A DNA stretch of 64,000 nucleotides from an uncultured Ruminococcus sp. (GCA_947627445.1 CANQWA010000006.1:1-64000); one strand, 5' to 3'; positions 10,054 through 21,156 are shown, counted from the first letter of the stretch. Numbers and translations are program-made. Notes: a model not told the origin generated them from the sequence alone.

Positions 10054-10082
10054 TTTACAAAGTGCGGCAGATGTGATATAAT
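10054..10082 (+). promoter_or_regulatory. Promoter of tRNA-Pro
   Basis: TTTACA, 17-bp spacer, TATAAT, ending 14 bp before the mature tRNA 5' end. Confidence 0.8.
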
Positions 10083-10095
10083 ATATCAGTCGCTT

Positions 10096-10172
10096 CGAGG
10101 TGTGGCTCAGTTTGGTAGAGCACTACGTTCGGGACGTAGGGGCCGCAAGTTCGAATCTTGTCACCTCGACCA
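10096..10172 (+). tRNA. tRNA-Pro, anticodon CGG
   Basis: A full cloverleaf: acceptor CGAGGTG/CACCTCG, D-arm GGCTCAGTTTGGTAGAGC, anticodon arm CTACG-TTCGGGA-CGTAG (anticodon CGG, reads CCG), T-arm with TTCGAAT, and an encoded CCA. It stands alone with its own promoter and terminator. Confidence 0.97.
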
Positions 10173-10176
10173 GATA

Positions 10177-10214
10177 ATACCGTCACTGATTTTTTCGTGA
10201 CGGTATTTTTTTTT
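10177..10214 (+). terminator. Terminator of tRNA-Pro
   Basis: A 10-bp perfect stem ATACCGTCAC/GTGACGGTAT followed by a run of nine T. Confidence 0.9.
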
Positions 10215-10306
10215 GGATTTTGTTTTGTCTATGCAGGTGCAGTATCCTATGAGAACAAATTCTAAAAATAGGCAAATCGGTGAAAGCTAAGGAGATATAT
10301 CCAAAC

Positions 10307-10335
10307 CAGCACTTTAGAATTTGGCTAAAGTGCTG
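10307..10335. other. Perfect hairpin upstream of the giant surface-protein gene
   Basis: CAGCACTTTAG and CTAAAGTGCTG pair over 11 bp with a 7-nt loop. It lies between the tRNA terminator and the next promoter. There is no T-run, so it is not a clear terminator; an operator is possible. A one-mismatch AGAACAAATTCT relative of the 12-bp palindrome sits at 10252. Confidence 0.45.
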
Positions 10336-10373
10336 AATTTGTTGTCGAAAAAGAAAAAAACCAGAAAATTCGG

Positions 10374-10402
10374 TTGAAAGTTTTGTGCAGATGTGTTATA
10401 AT
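10374..10402 (+). promoter_or_regulatory. Sigma-A promoter of the giant surface protein
   Basis: TTGAAA, 17-bp spacer, TATAAT. Transcription would start near 10409. This rules out the GTG at 10418 as start, because it would leave no room for a ribosome site. Confidence 0.8.
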
Positions 10403-10471
10403 GCAAAATGAGGTTTTGTGTCAAAACAATATGAACCAAACCAATATGAAAGAAAGGATGGAATAAACCAT

Positions 10472-13400
10472 ATGGAACAAACCAAAAAGAACTGGGCACT
10501 GCGGGCTTGCAGCATGATCCTGGCAATCATACTGCTGTTATTTAGCCTGCCATTCAGCAATACCACCATCGGCGCATTTGCTGCTGCGAAGAGACCCGGA
10601 CAGACAGCAGATGTGTTGACGAATGCAGTGGTACAATTTGTGGACAGCGGCTATGTACAGACGGACGAGGTGAAATCCGGTGAGATCTTTTACCTCTATC
10701 TCTCCTTGTCCGGAAACAATGTCAATCAGGGAAACCTGCCCACAACGTACACCTTTGAGATCACAGACGACAATCTGTTGTTTACACAGTTTGCCGGAAA
10801 CGGTCTGAAAAACGGTGCAAAGTACAACGGCTTTACCATGCATGTCGAAAACGGCAGACGCTGGCTGACCTATGATGTAAAGAATGGTCAGACCAAGCTG
10901 GTGTATCTGGCAGTGAAGTTTGCCAATGGTAAGACCCCGGACGGCGAGCAGGCTTCTGTGAAGATGACAGCTTCCGGTTCCAGCCAGTCCAAATCTGCCA
11001 GTGTGACTGCGGAATCTAAGACGCAGTGGACGACTGAAAAGAATGCGCTTCAGGCTAATGTAGAGCCGGGCAAGGATGCATCCTTTACCATTTCTGCCAA
11101 GCCTGATCCGGAGCATGCTGCGGATACTGCCGGAAAATGGTGGGTAGAATCTGTCACGCTGACAGATACCATTACATTGCCGGACGGCATCATTTGGGAT
11201 CCTGCGCCTACAGCATCCAACTTTAAGGATTATATTAGTTTTACCGGTGCAGATTCTGTCGAGTTTGTTTCTGCAGACGGTCATACCATGACAGTGAAAC
11301 TAACCAAGAAAAGTACCAACACTGCTGCGGAAATGGCACCGCTGTCGGTGAATGCGACCCTCAAGGGCAGCAAGCTGAATACGACCAATTATACCAAAGC
11401 AGGCAGCATCCAAAACACAGTTACCGGCACAGCCAGAGGTGTGGGCGGATCCACAGACGAGCCCATCGGCAGTGACAATGCTTCCGTCACAGTCGATCTT
11501 CCTCCTGAGCCTGTACCGGCTGACATCAGTCTGTCAAAGTCAGTTGCAGGCGGTGAGGGTGAGTATTGGAAAGAGTACCAATTTCTGCAAAAGGGCGATT
11601 ATGCCATCTTTACCATCACTGTGACAAACAACGGCGATTTTCTGCCCGATCAGGATGTGGTTCTCACCGAGACACCGGGAACCGGTCTGGAATACGCCGC
11701 ACAAAGCGGCAGCGGCGTCCGGAATGACTTTGACGCCAGCGGCAAGTTGACCATTCCGGCAGGCGATCTGCCCAAGGGTGTGACCAAGACTTTTACCTAT
11801 GTTGCAAGGGTAACATATGATACAGCAACGCTGAACGAGACGACCTTGCGGAATACCGTAGATGACAACCTGGATCATTCTGCATCCAGTTACGTCAAGG
11901 TGAGCAAGCCTTCTATCAGCTTTGTGATTTCCAAGTCTGTGGCTATCTCGGACGGTGTCTCTTCCAAAACCAACTACGACCCGGGCGATACACTGCGGTA
12001 TACCATTACCATCACCAATAACGGACAGGTGGATATCACGAATCTGGAACTGAAGGATGTTTTCGGCGATAGCTGGAAACAACTGGAATCTGCAAGCGGT
12101 GATTTGACCTTTACAAGCGGCACTGCTACAAAAACAATTTCTTCTTTGGCAAAGGGCAGCAGTGTTTCCTTCACCTATGAAGTTCAAGTAAAAGAAGACG
12201 CAACCGGCAACATCACCAACACAGCTACTGCTACATATGGCGGCAAGGAAGAATCTGCCACTGCTACTGCAAAGCAGAATGCATTTGACTGGAGCAAGCG
12301 CGGCTTTGTCAAGACTGCCAACTCAGGAACAGTCATGGCAGGCGGAACGGTTTCCTATACCCTGAAATATGTGAACAGCTCTGATGGAACACACAGCTTT
12401 GCGGACAATGCGCTAGTTTTTACAGATCCGACACCTAACGGACTGACATTTCAATCGGCTACTGTCAACGGCAGCGAAGTATTATCTGCAAGCGGCGCAA
12501 AAAGCGCAGACGGAAATTATACATTAACCAACGATGGCACGAATACAACGGTGAAATACACCGGCAGTGTAAGTGCCAATGGGACAATTTCTGTGGTGCT
12601 GACATATCAGGTGGATGCAGTTGCCAGCGATTCGATCAGCAATACAGCAACGCTTAATTTAAGTACACCGGATCCAGACGGTAAGGAGGATAAAACAAGT
12701 ACTGCCGAAATTCAAGTTTCTTCCCTCGCTTTCTCGGTAGACAAATTTGCCTATGCGGACAATGAGAAGAGCTTTGTGGAAAGCAGCACAGATCTGAATG
12801 CTCTGCTAAAGTCCTTTGAAACGAACGGCACGGAGAAGATTGACGAGAAAATTGGCGAAGAGACATATGGCAATGTGATTGCCGGTCAGCGTGTGACGTT
12901 TTATATCAAGATTCAGAATACTGGCAAGGAAACCATCACAAAGCTGAATATTACAGATACATTGGAAAAGGGATATTCTGCGCTGGCAAGCAGAGATGCA
13001 AAGGTGTATATCACAGAGGTTAGCAACGGCACTACTTTAAAATGGAAAGACGGTCATGATATCTCTGAAAGCATTGGCACAGTAGGTCAGTGGAATTCAT
13101 CTATTGATGCAATAGAGGGCAACGAATACTTCGGCAATATATCGGAATTTTCAATGCCGACGGGAGAATATATTGTCCTGGCATATCAACTCATAGAACC
13201 CGCAGATTTCAGCGAAGGCAACAATACAGCAACTGTAACAGCCTCATCCGCAAAAACTCCTGCTGGATTAGAGGTTGAAGATTCTGTACAGTATCAATCC
13301 TCCCTGCCCAATATGATTGTGGAAAAGGGTCTGAATTATAGTTGGAGTTCGGGTGACAGAATAACGCCCAAAGAAAAATCGGTGGATATTGCATGGCAGG

Positions 13401-16400
13401 GATCTTATGAAGCGACCAAGGAATATCTGTTGTCACAGGAGTTTCAATATATACTGGGCGTGACAAATCTTTCTACCGTACAATATTTGTACACGGATGA
13501 CATCCACATTGTCGATCAACTGCCGGATGGTACAACTTTTGTCAGATTGGGACAGAACGAAGGGTCTAATAAAGTAAGCATGGGTGGCGACACGCCAATA
13601 TATGCTGCCACTGGTGATTCAGCACAGACAGTTCCTAATGAGGAAGTCTACACAATATATGATAAAACTGCGAATACGGTAGAAATTAAGTTTAAGAAGA
13701 ACATCGGCTTCAACACAAAGGATTCGTCCAACGAATTCGTCAATCTGTGTTTCTACTTTGTGGTAAAGCTCACGGACGAAAAGGCATCCCAGATTGCTAC
13801 CGCCCTGGAAGAATATCAGGAGGATCTGGATGCCGGTAAGAACGTAGATTTCAACGACTACGCACTGGGCGTGAACATTCTGGATAACCAACTGACTGTA
13901 ACTTCTGAAAAGAAGGTACAGATCAATTCCGGTGCTCTGGGAAATGAAGCTTCCGACCATGCGACTCTTACCCTGGAACCGCCTTTCAAGCAGATTGCGC
14001 CCGGTCTGACGAAGGAAGCCAATAAAAACGAGTTTGCTTTCTGCGGTGAATCCATGAGTGCCACACCTCTGTGGACCATCACCGTACAGAATGCCGATAT
14101 CGAAGACAGCGATGATATGGGTGCATTCACGATCACAGACACCCTGTCCGGCGGTCTGCAATACTGTGATACGGCGGAATTTAACGAAGAGAATCCCGAT
14201 GGATTTTTGAGTGCGAACTACTATATCATCAAAAACAGCAGCGGCGGCGTTGTCGAAAAGAAAGCACTGGACAATTCTATGGTGACCGCAAACGGACAGA
14301 AGATCACCTTCCAATTCTCCAAACTGGAGAAAGGGCAGACGCTGGAGATTCACTTCGCCACCTGCTGCGGCGGAGAGGAGATTCCTGTCAAGAGTTATTT
14401 CAACCACTGTGTACTGGATACGACGGAGACGATTCGTCCTGACCGTGTTCAGAACGGCGATCTGGTAGACGGCAATCTGGAAGCCACCGCCAGCTATTCC
14501 AACGGCGGTGTTGAGACGGTTTCTTATAAGACGATTGCGTATGTGGGCAAATCCGATTCCGTCAACATTAACGGTTATCGTGACGGCAGCACATTTACCG
14601 GTTCTGTTCTGAATGCACCGGATGTTTCCGGCGGGTCAGCCAATGGGCTGGCTGCCAAAGTCCGCGGCAATCTGACAGACAGCTATGGTTGGGGCGACCA
14701 AGTGGGTGATAACTACATTCTGGGCTTACAGGGTCAACCTGTGGAATACACCCTGAATGTCCAGAATACATCCGGCGATCATGATATCATGAACTTCGTG
14801 GTCATCGACCGTCTCCCCTTTGAGAACGGTGATGTGGGCGTGGTTTCCGGTTATGACCGGTATTCTGCATTTACGGTATATCTGCGCAACACCAGTTTCA
14901 GCTATGATTACAGCGGAGGCGCATCTTTGAATGCAGAGAAAGTCCAGGTGTACTATTCCACCGATAAGAACACGCTTCTGAATGAGTATTCCAGCGACTG
15001 GACGACAGGAACCGGCGGCGATATGAACTGGAAGCTGCTGACGGATGCGGTAGATCTCAAGACGATTCGTGACCTGAAATTTGTGTTCCCCAGCGATTTT
15101 GAGATTGAGGCAGGCGAAAATGTAAAAATTACCTTCCAGGGAATCATCCCGGATTATGTGGAAGCCACCGGCGAGGAAAACATCGCATGGAACAGCTTTT
15201 CCTACGGCTATCAGTATTATCAGACCGATGCCAGCGGCAATCTGGTTCTCGATCCCAGTACCAACCAGCCAACACTGGCGGATGTTCCTATGGTTGCAGA
15301 ACCTGCAAAGGTCGGCGTATGGGTTCCCACTGTGGATGCAAAGTACAGCATTCAGGTTACCAAGACGTATTTGAGCGAATCCGGCGATACCCAGACTTTC
15401 TATTTCGGTCTGTTCACCAAGAATGGCGACAAGTATGATCTGTACGGCGGTACACCCAAGGCTGTCAGTGTGACAGACGGCGATAGCAAGACTGTCACCT
15501 TTAGCAAAGTTGCCCTGCCTGCCGTTGGGAATCTGTATGTGTTTGAGACGGATGCGGCAGGCAATATCTTGACAGACAGCACAGCGAAATATGTGATTTC
15601 TTCCGGGAAAAACGGCGCAGCTCCAGCCGGCGGAAACGGTGTGGAACTGACATCGGCAGATTTTGTGAAGAATACTGCTTCTGTGACATTCCAAAACGAA
15701 GTCAGCTATGGTAAGATCACTGTCCATAAGACATTTACCAGTGATTATGGCGCAAATTCTGTGGACACCTTCTATTTTGCTGTTTTTGACGAGGACGAGG
15801 AGATTATTTCTGACGTAAAATCCGTCACTCTGTCCGGCGACAGTGGAAAGGATACGGTTGAATTTGATGGTCTGCCCCTGAATAAGGATTACACCGTTTA
15901 TGAGACAAATGCCAAGGGAGAACCTCTGACAGAGGCAACTGCAAAATATACCGTAGGATATGAGAACAACGAGATCACAGGTTTGACAAAGGACGGCGCA
16001 TCTGTTGATATTACCAACACCGAAGAGGTGAACTATCAGATCGAAGTGACCAAGTCTGTCACCGGCAGCAAATTGACAGATCAGGTATTCTATGTGGGCT
16101 TGTTCACAGACGCTGCGGGCGCAAATCGTGTGGGCAACATTCAGGAGATTCACGGCGGCGAGACTGTCACCTTCTCCGGTCTGAAAGCAGATACGGGATA
16201 CTATGTATTCGAGACAGATGCATCGGGCAATATTTATGACAACGATAGCAGCAAGCCTGACGGCTATGTGATCGAATACAGCAACCAGGATGAAACAACA
16301 TTGGAATTCAGTCCGATTGGCTTCTACAACGAGGACGGCTCTGCGTATACACCGGAGAGCAAAGATGACACTGTTCTGTCCGCTTCCCTGCTGAACCGTG

Positions 16401-19400
16401 AAGAGACTGCCGCAGTCAATGGCAGCATCACTGTCACAAAGACTGTGGAGAAAGACGGCGCAGCTGTATCTGCATGGGAAGGCAGTTTCTATGTGGGACT
16501 GTATACCGGTGCGAAAGACGAAAATGGCAACGTAACCGACCTGAAGCTGTTTGAAGATTCCGTTGCAGAACTGACAGCAGCAGATCCCACTGCTGTATTT
16601 GAAAATATTCCTGCCAAGTCTGACGCAGATAAGAGTGCCGGTACATACTACATTTTGGAATGTGACAAGAACGGCACACCTTATACAAACGGTATTGTGA
16701 CCGGCGCTGATGATGACGTATATACTGCTTATTATGCAGTAGAAGGCACAGAGGGCAACGATCCTATGGCGATTGTCACTTTGGATGGCTGTTATACTGC
16801 CGCTCCACCTGCTGCTAATGTGGATGTGATCAACCGCAGCAACAATACCGCTGTGCGCATTGAAAAGATTGACGGGGACACCATCGGTCCGGAAGATACA
16901 AACGTATACTTGAAGGATTGCTTGGTTCGTGTCTATACCGAACTGCGGTACAGAGCGATTTTAGGCATGGACAGCAACACGTCTCTGTCTGTTCCCTCCA
17001 ATGCAGACCTGACGGTTCTGAACAGCGAGGAATATGCAGACGACATTGTTCTGGAGACAAAAACAGCCGAAAACGGCATAGCTGCTCTGAGTAAGCAGGA
17101 AATTGCGTCCCTGATACCAGGTGTAGACTATGTACTGGTAGAGGTACAGGCGCCTGCAAATTATGCCCTGGCAGAGCCGATTCCCTTCACGGTAGGTGAA
17201 GACGGCTATCTGATATCCGAAGCCAAGTATTCAAATGATACGATCACAGTCGACCATGTAGTTGTAGATACCGCAGAAAATACATCCATCCTGCGTCTCT
17301 ATGACCTGCACCAGGATTCTGACGGCACTACCATCACCATCAGCAAGCAGGGTATCACAGAGGATGAAGAACTGCCTGGCGCTTCTCTGGAAGTCATCGC
17401 AGATGATGATGTGCTCACAGATGAGGTGCTTGCCTCCATCACACTGACACGCGGTGAAACCAACCTGACCAAGGATACAGATTATACCATTACCAAGGAT
17501 GCAACGGAAAAAACTGTCATCATTGCATTTGTTTCCGGTGATACGGCAACCCAGATTCACGGACTGCCGGACGGCTCATACATCCTGCGGGAGACTGCAT
17601 CAGCTGACGGCTATACACGGATTAGCGACTTTACCTTTGACATCAACGGCGGCAAGCTTTTTGCAGACTCTACAACCGAAGTCACTGCAGATGCGGACAA
17701 TCATCAGCTGACTGCTGTAGACGCTCTGTCTGGCATCGTGATCACGAAAATGGATATTGCGGGCAAGACAGAAGTATCCGGCGCAGAACTGACACTCACC
17801 GGAGAGGACGTGGACTGGACAGGATTCATGACCCTTACTCAGAACACCGGTCTGACCGCTGTGACAGATGATTCCGGCAAACAAATTGGCGTGAGATGGA
17901 TCTCCGGGACGAATGCCAAGACGATTTACGGACTGCCGGACGGCACATATACCCTGGAAGAAACCGGGGACTTGTTTGAATACGAGGGCAATGTCTATAC
18001 CATCGTGGAAGATGACATGCACTTTACGGTAGACAACGGTGTGATTACAGGCACTACCGGTACACAGAACGACCGCACTTCCACAAACGGCTACTTCTAT
18101 TACAACGGCGAGACAAATACAAACCGCATTGAGGTTTGTGATGCCGTTGTCCAGAATAACACCGTATCTGTCAACATTTCCAAGCAGGACATTGGCGGAA
18201 CAGAGGTTTCCGGTGCAAGTCTGCGTGTATATTCCACTGAAACAGTTGCAGTTACGGATGAATACGGCAACGATGTGACTGATGCAGAGGGGAATGTTCA
18301 GACCACTGTCACAGAGGTCGATGCAGACAACTGGGAATCTGACGGAAAAACTGCACACACTGTTACTGGACTTGTACCGGATAAGACATATGTGCTGGAA
18401 GAAGTCGGCGCACCCAATGGTTATGCTTACGCAGAGGACATCACATTCCGCGTCGACAAGGACGGCAATGTTACCGTGGATCATGGCGGCCTCAGCGAGG
18501 ACGGTTCGACGATTATTATGAAGGATGAGGCGTTGGTACTGAGCATCAATAAGGTGGATATTACCAGCCAGGATGAAGTACCCGGCGCACACCTCCAGAT
18601 CCAAGACAAAGACGGCAACGTTATTGAAGAATGGGATTCCGGCACAGATCCGCATGTTGTTGACACCAGCAAACTGATTGCAGGTGAAACGTATACTCTC
18701 CACGAGGACGGCGCACCGGCAGGCTATGACTATGCAGATGATATTACATTTGTCATTGAAAAGAACGGTTCCATTTCCATTGACGGAGCAGTTCAGGACG
18801 GCAATCTGGTTGTCATGGCGGATGCACCGCTGAATACAGTTTTGATCAGTAAGCAGAAAATGACCGGAAGCGATGAACTGCCTGGCGCACATCTTCAGAT
18901 GATTGACAAGGATGGCAACATTGTAGAAGAATGGGATTCTGGTACAGAGGCGCATCAGCTGAAAGCAACCCTGACACCAGGTGAGACTTATATCCTTCAC
19001 GAGGACGGCGCACCGGCAGGCTACTGCTATGCAGAAGATGTGACGATCCAGGTAAACGAAGACGGCACAGTAAACTCTCCTGTGATCATGCGGGATAAGG
19101 AAACTGAAGTTTCCCTTAGCAAACAGTCTGTTACCGGAGAGGGTGAGCTGGAAGGCGCAGAACTGGCACTGTATATGATCAAAGATGCAAACGGCGTGGA
19201 TATTGTCAAGACACCGGTAGATAGCTGGACATCTGGCAAAACGCCTCATGTGATCACCGGTAAGCTCATCGCAGGTGCAACCTATGAAATGGAAGAAACC
19301 AGAGCTCCTAATGGTTATCAGATTGCCGAATCCATTCAGTTTACAGTAGAAAAAGACGGCACGATTACCGGCGAAACCGTCATGTACGACACAGAACAGG

Positions 19401-21118
19401 GACAGCTTGCCATCAGTAAGGAAATCATGGGCCTGGGCAGTGAATTGTCCGGCGCAACTCTGCGCATTCTGGATGAAGAAGGCATTGAAAAAGATCAATG
19501 GATCTCCGGCGGCAAACCTCATGTGGTGACGCTGGATGCCGGTACCTATACCTTAGAAGAGATCACTGCACCAGATGGTTATCTCAAGGCAGAATCCATT
19601 ACTTTTGTGGTAGACAGCGAAGGCAATGCTACGGTCGATGGTAAGGATGCTAAGGGCATGATCACCATGCAGGACGATTACGCCAAGATACAGATTTCCA
19701 AGGTAGGTAAAGACGGTGATGCAGCCGCAGAGCTGCCCGGCGCAGGTATGAAGTTGACCTATACCGGTAGCGGCAAACTGGATCAGGTAACTGCCAAAAA
19801 TGCGGAAATCACCAAAGATGGAAATGACATCACATGGACTTCCGGCAGTACGGCTGTACTTCTGGAAAAACTCCCTGACGGCAGCTATGTTCTGGAAGAG
19901 ACATTTGTACCCAGTGATGATTATACCATTGCGACAGACATTCGCTTTGAATTGAAGGATGGTATCGTGACGAATGTTGTCATGGAGGATGAAAACAGCT
20001 CTTACAACGGGAATATCATTCAGATGTTCGATGCTTATAAGAAGACTGTATCTACCACAGGAAGCACCAGTACGACACAGTCCACCACAACATCTACAAC
20101 GTCCGCAGGTTCTACAGCATCTACAGCGTCTGCCGCATCCACTGCTTCTCCGGGTTCTGTCACAGGAGTTTCCAGCTCGACAGAGCAGAGCAGCGGCGAA
20201 ACGACAGATACGACTGTGACAACGGCTACGACTGCCACAACCGAAACGACCGTTACAACGGCAGCGACAACAACAACCATAAAGACCACGACAACCACGA
20301 CGACAACCACAACAACGGCAGCGACAACAACAACGACTGTAATTACCACTGTGACAACCACCACAATGATTCAGAAGGGTGTTGTGATCCGGAAGTGTGA
20401 TGTGGCAGGCAATGAGATCGGCGGCGCTTCTCTGAAGGTAGAAGATCTAAACGGCAACCTCATGGACTCCTGGATCTCTGTAGAGGGACAGTCTCACTCC
20501 ATCACCAACGTACAGGTAGGCATGGTCTATCGCCTGACCGAGACACTTGCACCGGCAGACTTTGCGATAGCTGCACCGGTATTCTTCCGGTTAGAATCAG
20601 ATGATACGGTAACAATCCTGATCTATGGTCTGACAGAGGACGGAGAATTTGATCTGATCAACGGTCAGCCTTATGTGCTCCGCACCTATGCGCAATCAGA
20701 CAATGTTGTAACCATGATCGACGAATATACCGGCAGCAGTATAGTGACTTCCTCTACCTCGCAGACAACTGTCACAACCAAAACAACTACCACAAAGAAA
20801 ACGACTGCGTCTACTACCACAGGCAGAAATTCGTCTGTCAACAATGGAAACCACACACCGTCTCCGCATGAGACCACGGAAACCACCGTTGTTTCCGGAG
20901 ACAGTTCCAACGGCACAAGCCAGAATGGCGGTACGACCGCCGGCGGTCCGGGCACAACAGTTACCGTCAGCGTCACCACCAACAGGGCATCTTCTTCCGG
21001 CAATACCAATGTGAATGTATCGCCGAAAACAGATGACCCCATTGTGGCAATTCTGATCCCGGCAAGTGCAGCACTGCTTGGCATTCTGTATGCTTGCGGG
21101 AAACGCCGAAAAAAGTAA
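10472..21118 (+). CDS. Giant (3548-aa) sortase-anchored multidomain surface protein
   Basis: One uninterrupted 10.6-kb gene. It has a signal peptide (about 1-38, LLFSLPFSNTTIGAFAA). Residues ~350-1340 hold DUF11-like beta repeats with TITVTNNG/ITITNNG motifs. From about residue 1620 there are roughly 13 SpaA/Cna_B-like prealbumin domains, recognisable by xISKxD/xVTK starts and ETDAxG, LEEVGAPNGY or HEDGAPAGY ends. A Thr-rich stalk lies at ~3190-3300, followed by one more prealbumin domain and a second Thr/Ser stalk. The C terminus has a sorting signal SPKTDD (Ser3517 on), a hydrophobic helix and KRRKK. SpaA/Cna_B domains often form intramolecular isopeptide bonds that stiffen adhesins. The likely role is a long surface stalk or adhesin. 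The start ATG at 10472 follows GAAAGGATGG. Ligand unknown. Confidence 0.93.
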   Translation: MEQTKKNWALRACSMILAIILLLFSLPFSNTTIGAFAAAKRPGQTADVLTNAVVQFVDSGYVQTDEVKSGEIFYLYLSLSGNNVNQGNLPTTYTFEITDDNLLFTQFAGNGLKNGAKYNGFTMHVENGRRWLTYDVKNGQTKLVYLAVKFANGKTPDGEQASVKMTASGSSQSKSASVTAESKTQWTTEKNALQANVEPGKDASFTISAKPDPEHAADTAGKWWVESVTLTDTITLPDGIIWDPAPTASNFKDYISFTGADSVEFVSADGHTMTVKLTKKSTNTAAEMAPLSVNATLKGSKLNTTNYTKAGSIQNTVTGTARGVGGSTDEPIGSDNASVTVDLPPEPVPADISLSKSVAGGEGEYWKEYQFLQKGDYAIFTITVTNNGDFLPDQDVVLTETPGTGLEYAAQSGSGVRNDFDASGKLTIPAGDLPKGVTKTFTYVARVTYDTATLNETTLRNTVDDNLDHSASSYVKVSKPSISFVISKSVAISDGVSSKTNYDPGDTLRYTITITNNGQVDITNLELKDVFGDSWKQLESASGDLTFTSGTATKTISSLAKGSSVSFTYEVQVKEDATGNITNTATATYGGKEESATATAKQNAFDWSKRGFVKTANSGTVMAGGTVSYTLKYVNSSDGTHSFADNALVFTDPTPNGLTFQSATVNGSEVLSASGAKSADGNYTLTNDGTNTTVKYTGSVSANGTISVVLTYQVDAVASDSISNTATLNLSTPDPDGKEDKTSTAEIQVSSLAFSVDKFAYADNEKSFVESSTDLNALLKSFETNGTEKIDEKIGEETYGNVIAGQRVTFYIKIQNTGKETITKLNITDTLEKGYSALASRDAKVYITEVSNGTTLKWKDGHDISESIGTVGQWNSSIDAIEGNEYFGNISEFSMPTGEYIVLAYQLIEPADFSEGNNTATVTASSAKTPAGLEVEDSVQYQSSLPNMIVEKGLNYSWSSGDRITPKEKSVDIAWQGSYEATKEYLLSQEFQYILGVTNLSTVQYLYTDDIHIVDQLPDGTTFVRLGQNEGSNKVSMGGDTPIYAATGDSAQTVPNEEVYTIYDKTANTVEIKFKKNIGFNTKDSSNEFVNLCFYFVVKLTDEKASQIATALEEYQEDLDAGKNVDFNDYALGVNILDNQLTVTSEKKVQINSGALGNEASDHATLTLEPPFKQIAPGLTKEANKNEFAFCGESMSATPLWTITVQNADIEDSDDMGAFTITDTLSGGLQYCDTAEFNEENPDGFLSANYYIIKNSSGGVVEKKALDNSMVTANGQKITFQFSKLEKGQTLEIHFATCCGGEEIPVKSYFNHCVLDTTETIRPDRVQNGDLVDGNLEATASYSNGGVETVSYKTIAYVGKSDSVNINGYRDGSTFTGSVLNAPDVSGGSANGLAAKVRGNLTDSYGWGDQVGDNYILGLQGQPVEYTLNVQNTSGDHDIMNFVVIDRLPFENGDVGVVSGYDRYSAFTVYLRNTSFSYDYSGGASLNAEKVQVYYSTDKNTLLNEYSSDWTTGTGGDMNWKLLTDAVDLKTIRDLKFVFPSDFEIEAGENVKITFQGIIPDYVEATGEENIAWNSFSYGYQYYQTDASGNLVLDPSTNQPTLADVPMVAEPAKVGVWVPTVDAKYSIQVTKTYLSESGDTQTFYFGLFTKNGDKYDLYGGTPKAVSVTDGDSKTVTFSKVALPAVGNLYVFETDAAGNILTDSTAKYVISSGKNGAAPAGGNGVELTSADFVKNTASVTFQNEVSYGKITVHKTFTSDYGANSVDTFYFAVFDEDEEIISDVKSVTLSGDSGKDTVEFDGLPLNKDYTVYETNAKGEPLTEATAKYTVGYENNEITGLTKDGASVDITNTEEVNYQIEVTKSVTGSKLTDQVFYVGLFTDAAGANRVGNIQEIHGGETVTFSGLKADTGYYVFETDASGNIYDNDSSKPDGYVIEYSNQDETTLEFSPIGFYNEDGSAYTPESKDDTVLSASLLNREETAAVNGSITVTKTVEKDGAAVSAWEGSFYVGLYTGAKDENGNVTDLKLFEDSVAELTAADPTAVFENIPAKSDADKSAGTYYILECDKNGTPYTNGIVTGADDDVYTAYYAVEGTEGNDPMAIVTLDGCYTAAPPAANVDVINRSNNTAVRIEKIDGDTIGPEDTNVYLKDCLVRVYTELRYRAILGMDSNTSLSVPSNADLTVLNSEEYADDIVLETKTAENGIAALSKQEIASLIPGVDYVLVEVQAPANYALAEPIPFTVGEDGYLISEAKYSNDTITVDHVVVDTAENTSILRLYDLHQDSDGTTITISKQGITEDEELPGASLEVIADDDVLTDEVLASITLTRGETNLTKDTDYTITKDATEKTVIIAFVSGDTATQIHGLPDGSYILRETASADGYTRISDFTFDINGGKLFADSTTEVTADADNHQLTAVDALSGIVITKMDIAGKTEVSGAELTLTGEDVDWTGFMTLTQNTGLTAVTDDSGKQIGVRWISGTNAKTIYGLPDGTYTLEETGDLFEYEGNVYTIVEDDMHFTVDNGVITGTTGTQNDRTSTNGYFYYNGETNTNRIEVCDAVVQNNTVSVNISKQDIGGTEVSGASLRVYSTETVAVTDEYGNDVTDAEGNVQTTVTEVDADNWESDGKTAHTVTGLVPDKTYVLEEVGAPNGYAYAEDITFRVDKDGNVTVDHGGLSEDGSTIIMKDEALVLSINKVDITSQDEVPGAHLQIQDKDGNVIEEWDSGTDPHVVDTSKLIAGETYTLHEDGAPAGYDYADDITFVIEKNGSISIDGAVQDGNLVVMADAPLNTVLISKQKMTGSDELPGAHLQMIDKDGNIVEEWDSGTEAHQLKATLTPGETYILHEDGAPAGYCYAEDVTIQVNEDGTVNSPVIMRDKETEVSLSKQSVTGEGELEGAELALYMIKDANGVDIVKTPVDSWTSGKTPHVITGKLIAGATYEMEETRAPNGYQIAESIQFTVEKDGTITGETVMYDTEQGQLAISKEIMGLGSELSGATLRILDEEGIEKDQWISGGKPHVVTLDAGTYTLEEITAPDGYLKAESITFVVDSEGNATVDGKDAKGMITMQDDYAKIQISKVGKDGDAAAELPGAGMKLTYTGSGKLDQVTAKNAEITKDGNDITWTSGSTAVLLEKLPDGSYVLEETFVPSDDYTIATDIRFELKDGIVTNVVMEDENSSYNGNIIQMFDAYKKTVSTTGSTSTTQSTTTSTTSAGSTASTASAASTASPGSVTGVSSSTEQSSGETTDTTVTTATTATTETTVTTAATTTTIKTTTTTTTTTTTAATTTTTVITTVTTTTMIQKGVVIRKCDVAGNEIGGASLKVEDLNGNLMDSWISVEGQSHSITNVQVGMVYRLTETLAPADFAIAAPVFFRLESDDTVTILIYGLTEDGEFDLINGQPYVLRTYAQSDNVVTMIDEYTGSSIVTSSTSQTTVTTKTTTTKKTTASTTTGRNSSVNNGNHTPSPHETTETTVVSGDSSNGTSQNGGTTAGGPGTTVTVSVTTNRASSSGNTNVNVSPKTDDPIVAILIPASAALLGILYACGKRRKK

Positions 21119-21156
21119 CGCCATAAGAGACTGGCAAAAATCTTTTGATATCATAT

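Noticed and set aside
10250-10340. Riboswitch upstream of the giant gene
   Set aside because: The region lies upstream of the -35/-10 of that gene, so it is not in its transcript, and it lacks a conserved core.
14726-16153. A 475-codon minus-strand frame in the giant gene
   Set aside because: Same reason: mirror of a well-supported coding sequence.
17600-19522. A 640-codon open frame on the minus strand within the giant gene
   Set aside because: It lies opposite a clear repeat-rich coding sequence, has no ribosome site, and its translation is Cys/His-rich without domains. It is a by-product of codon bias.
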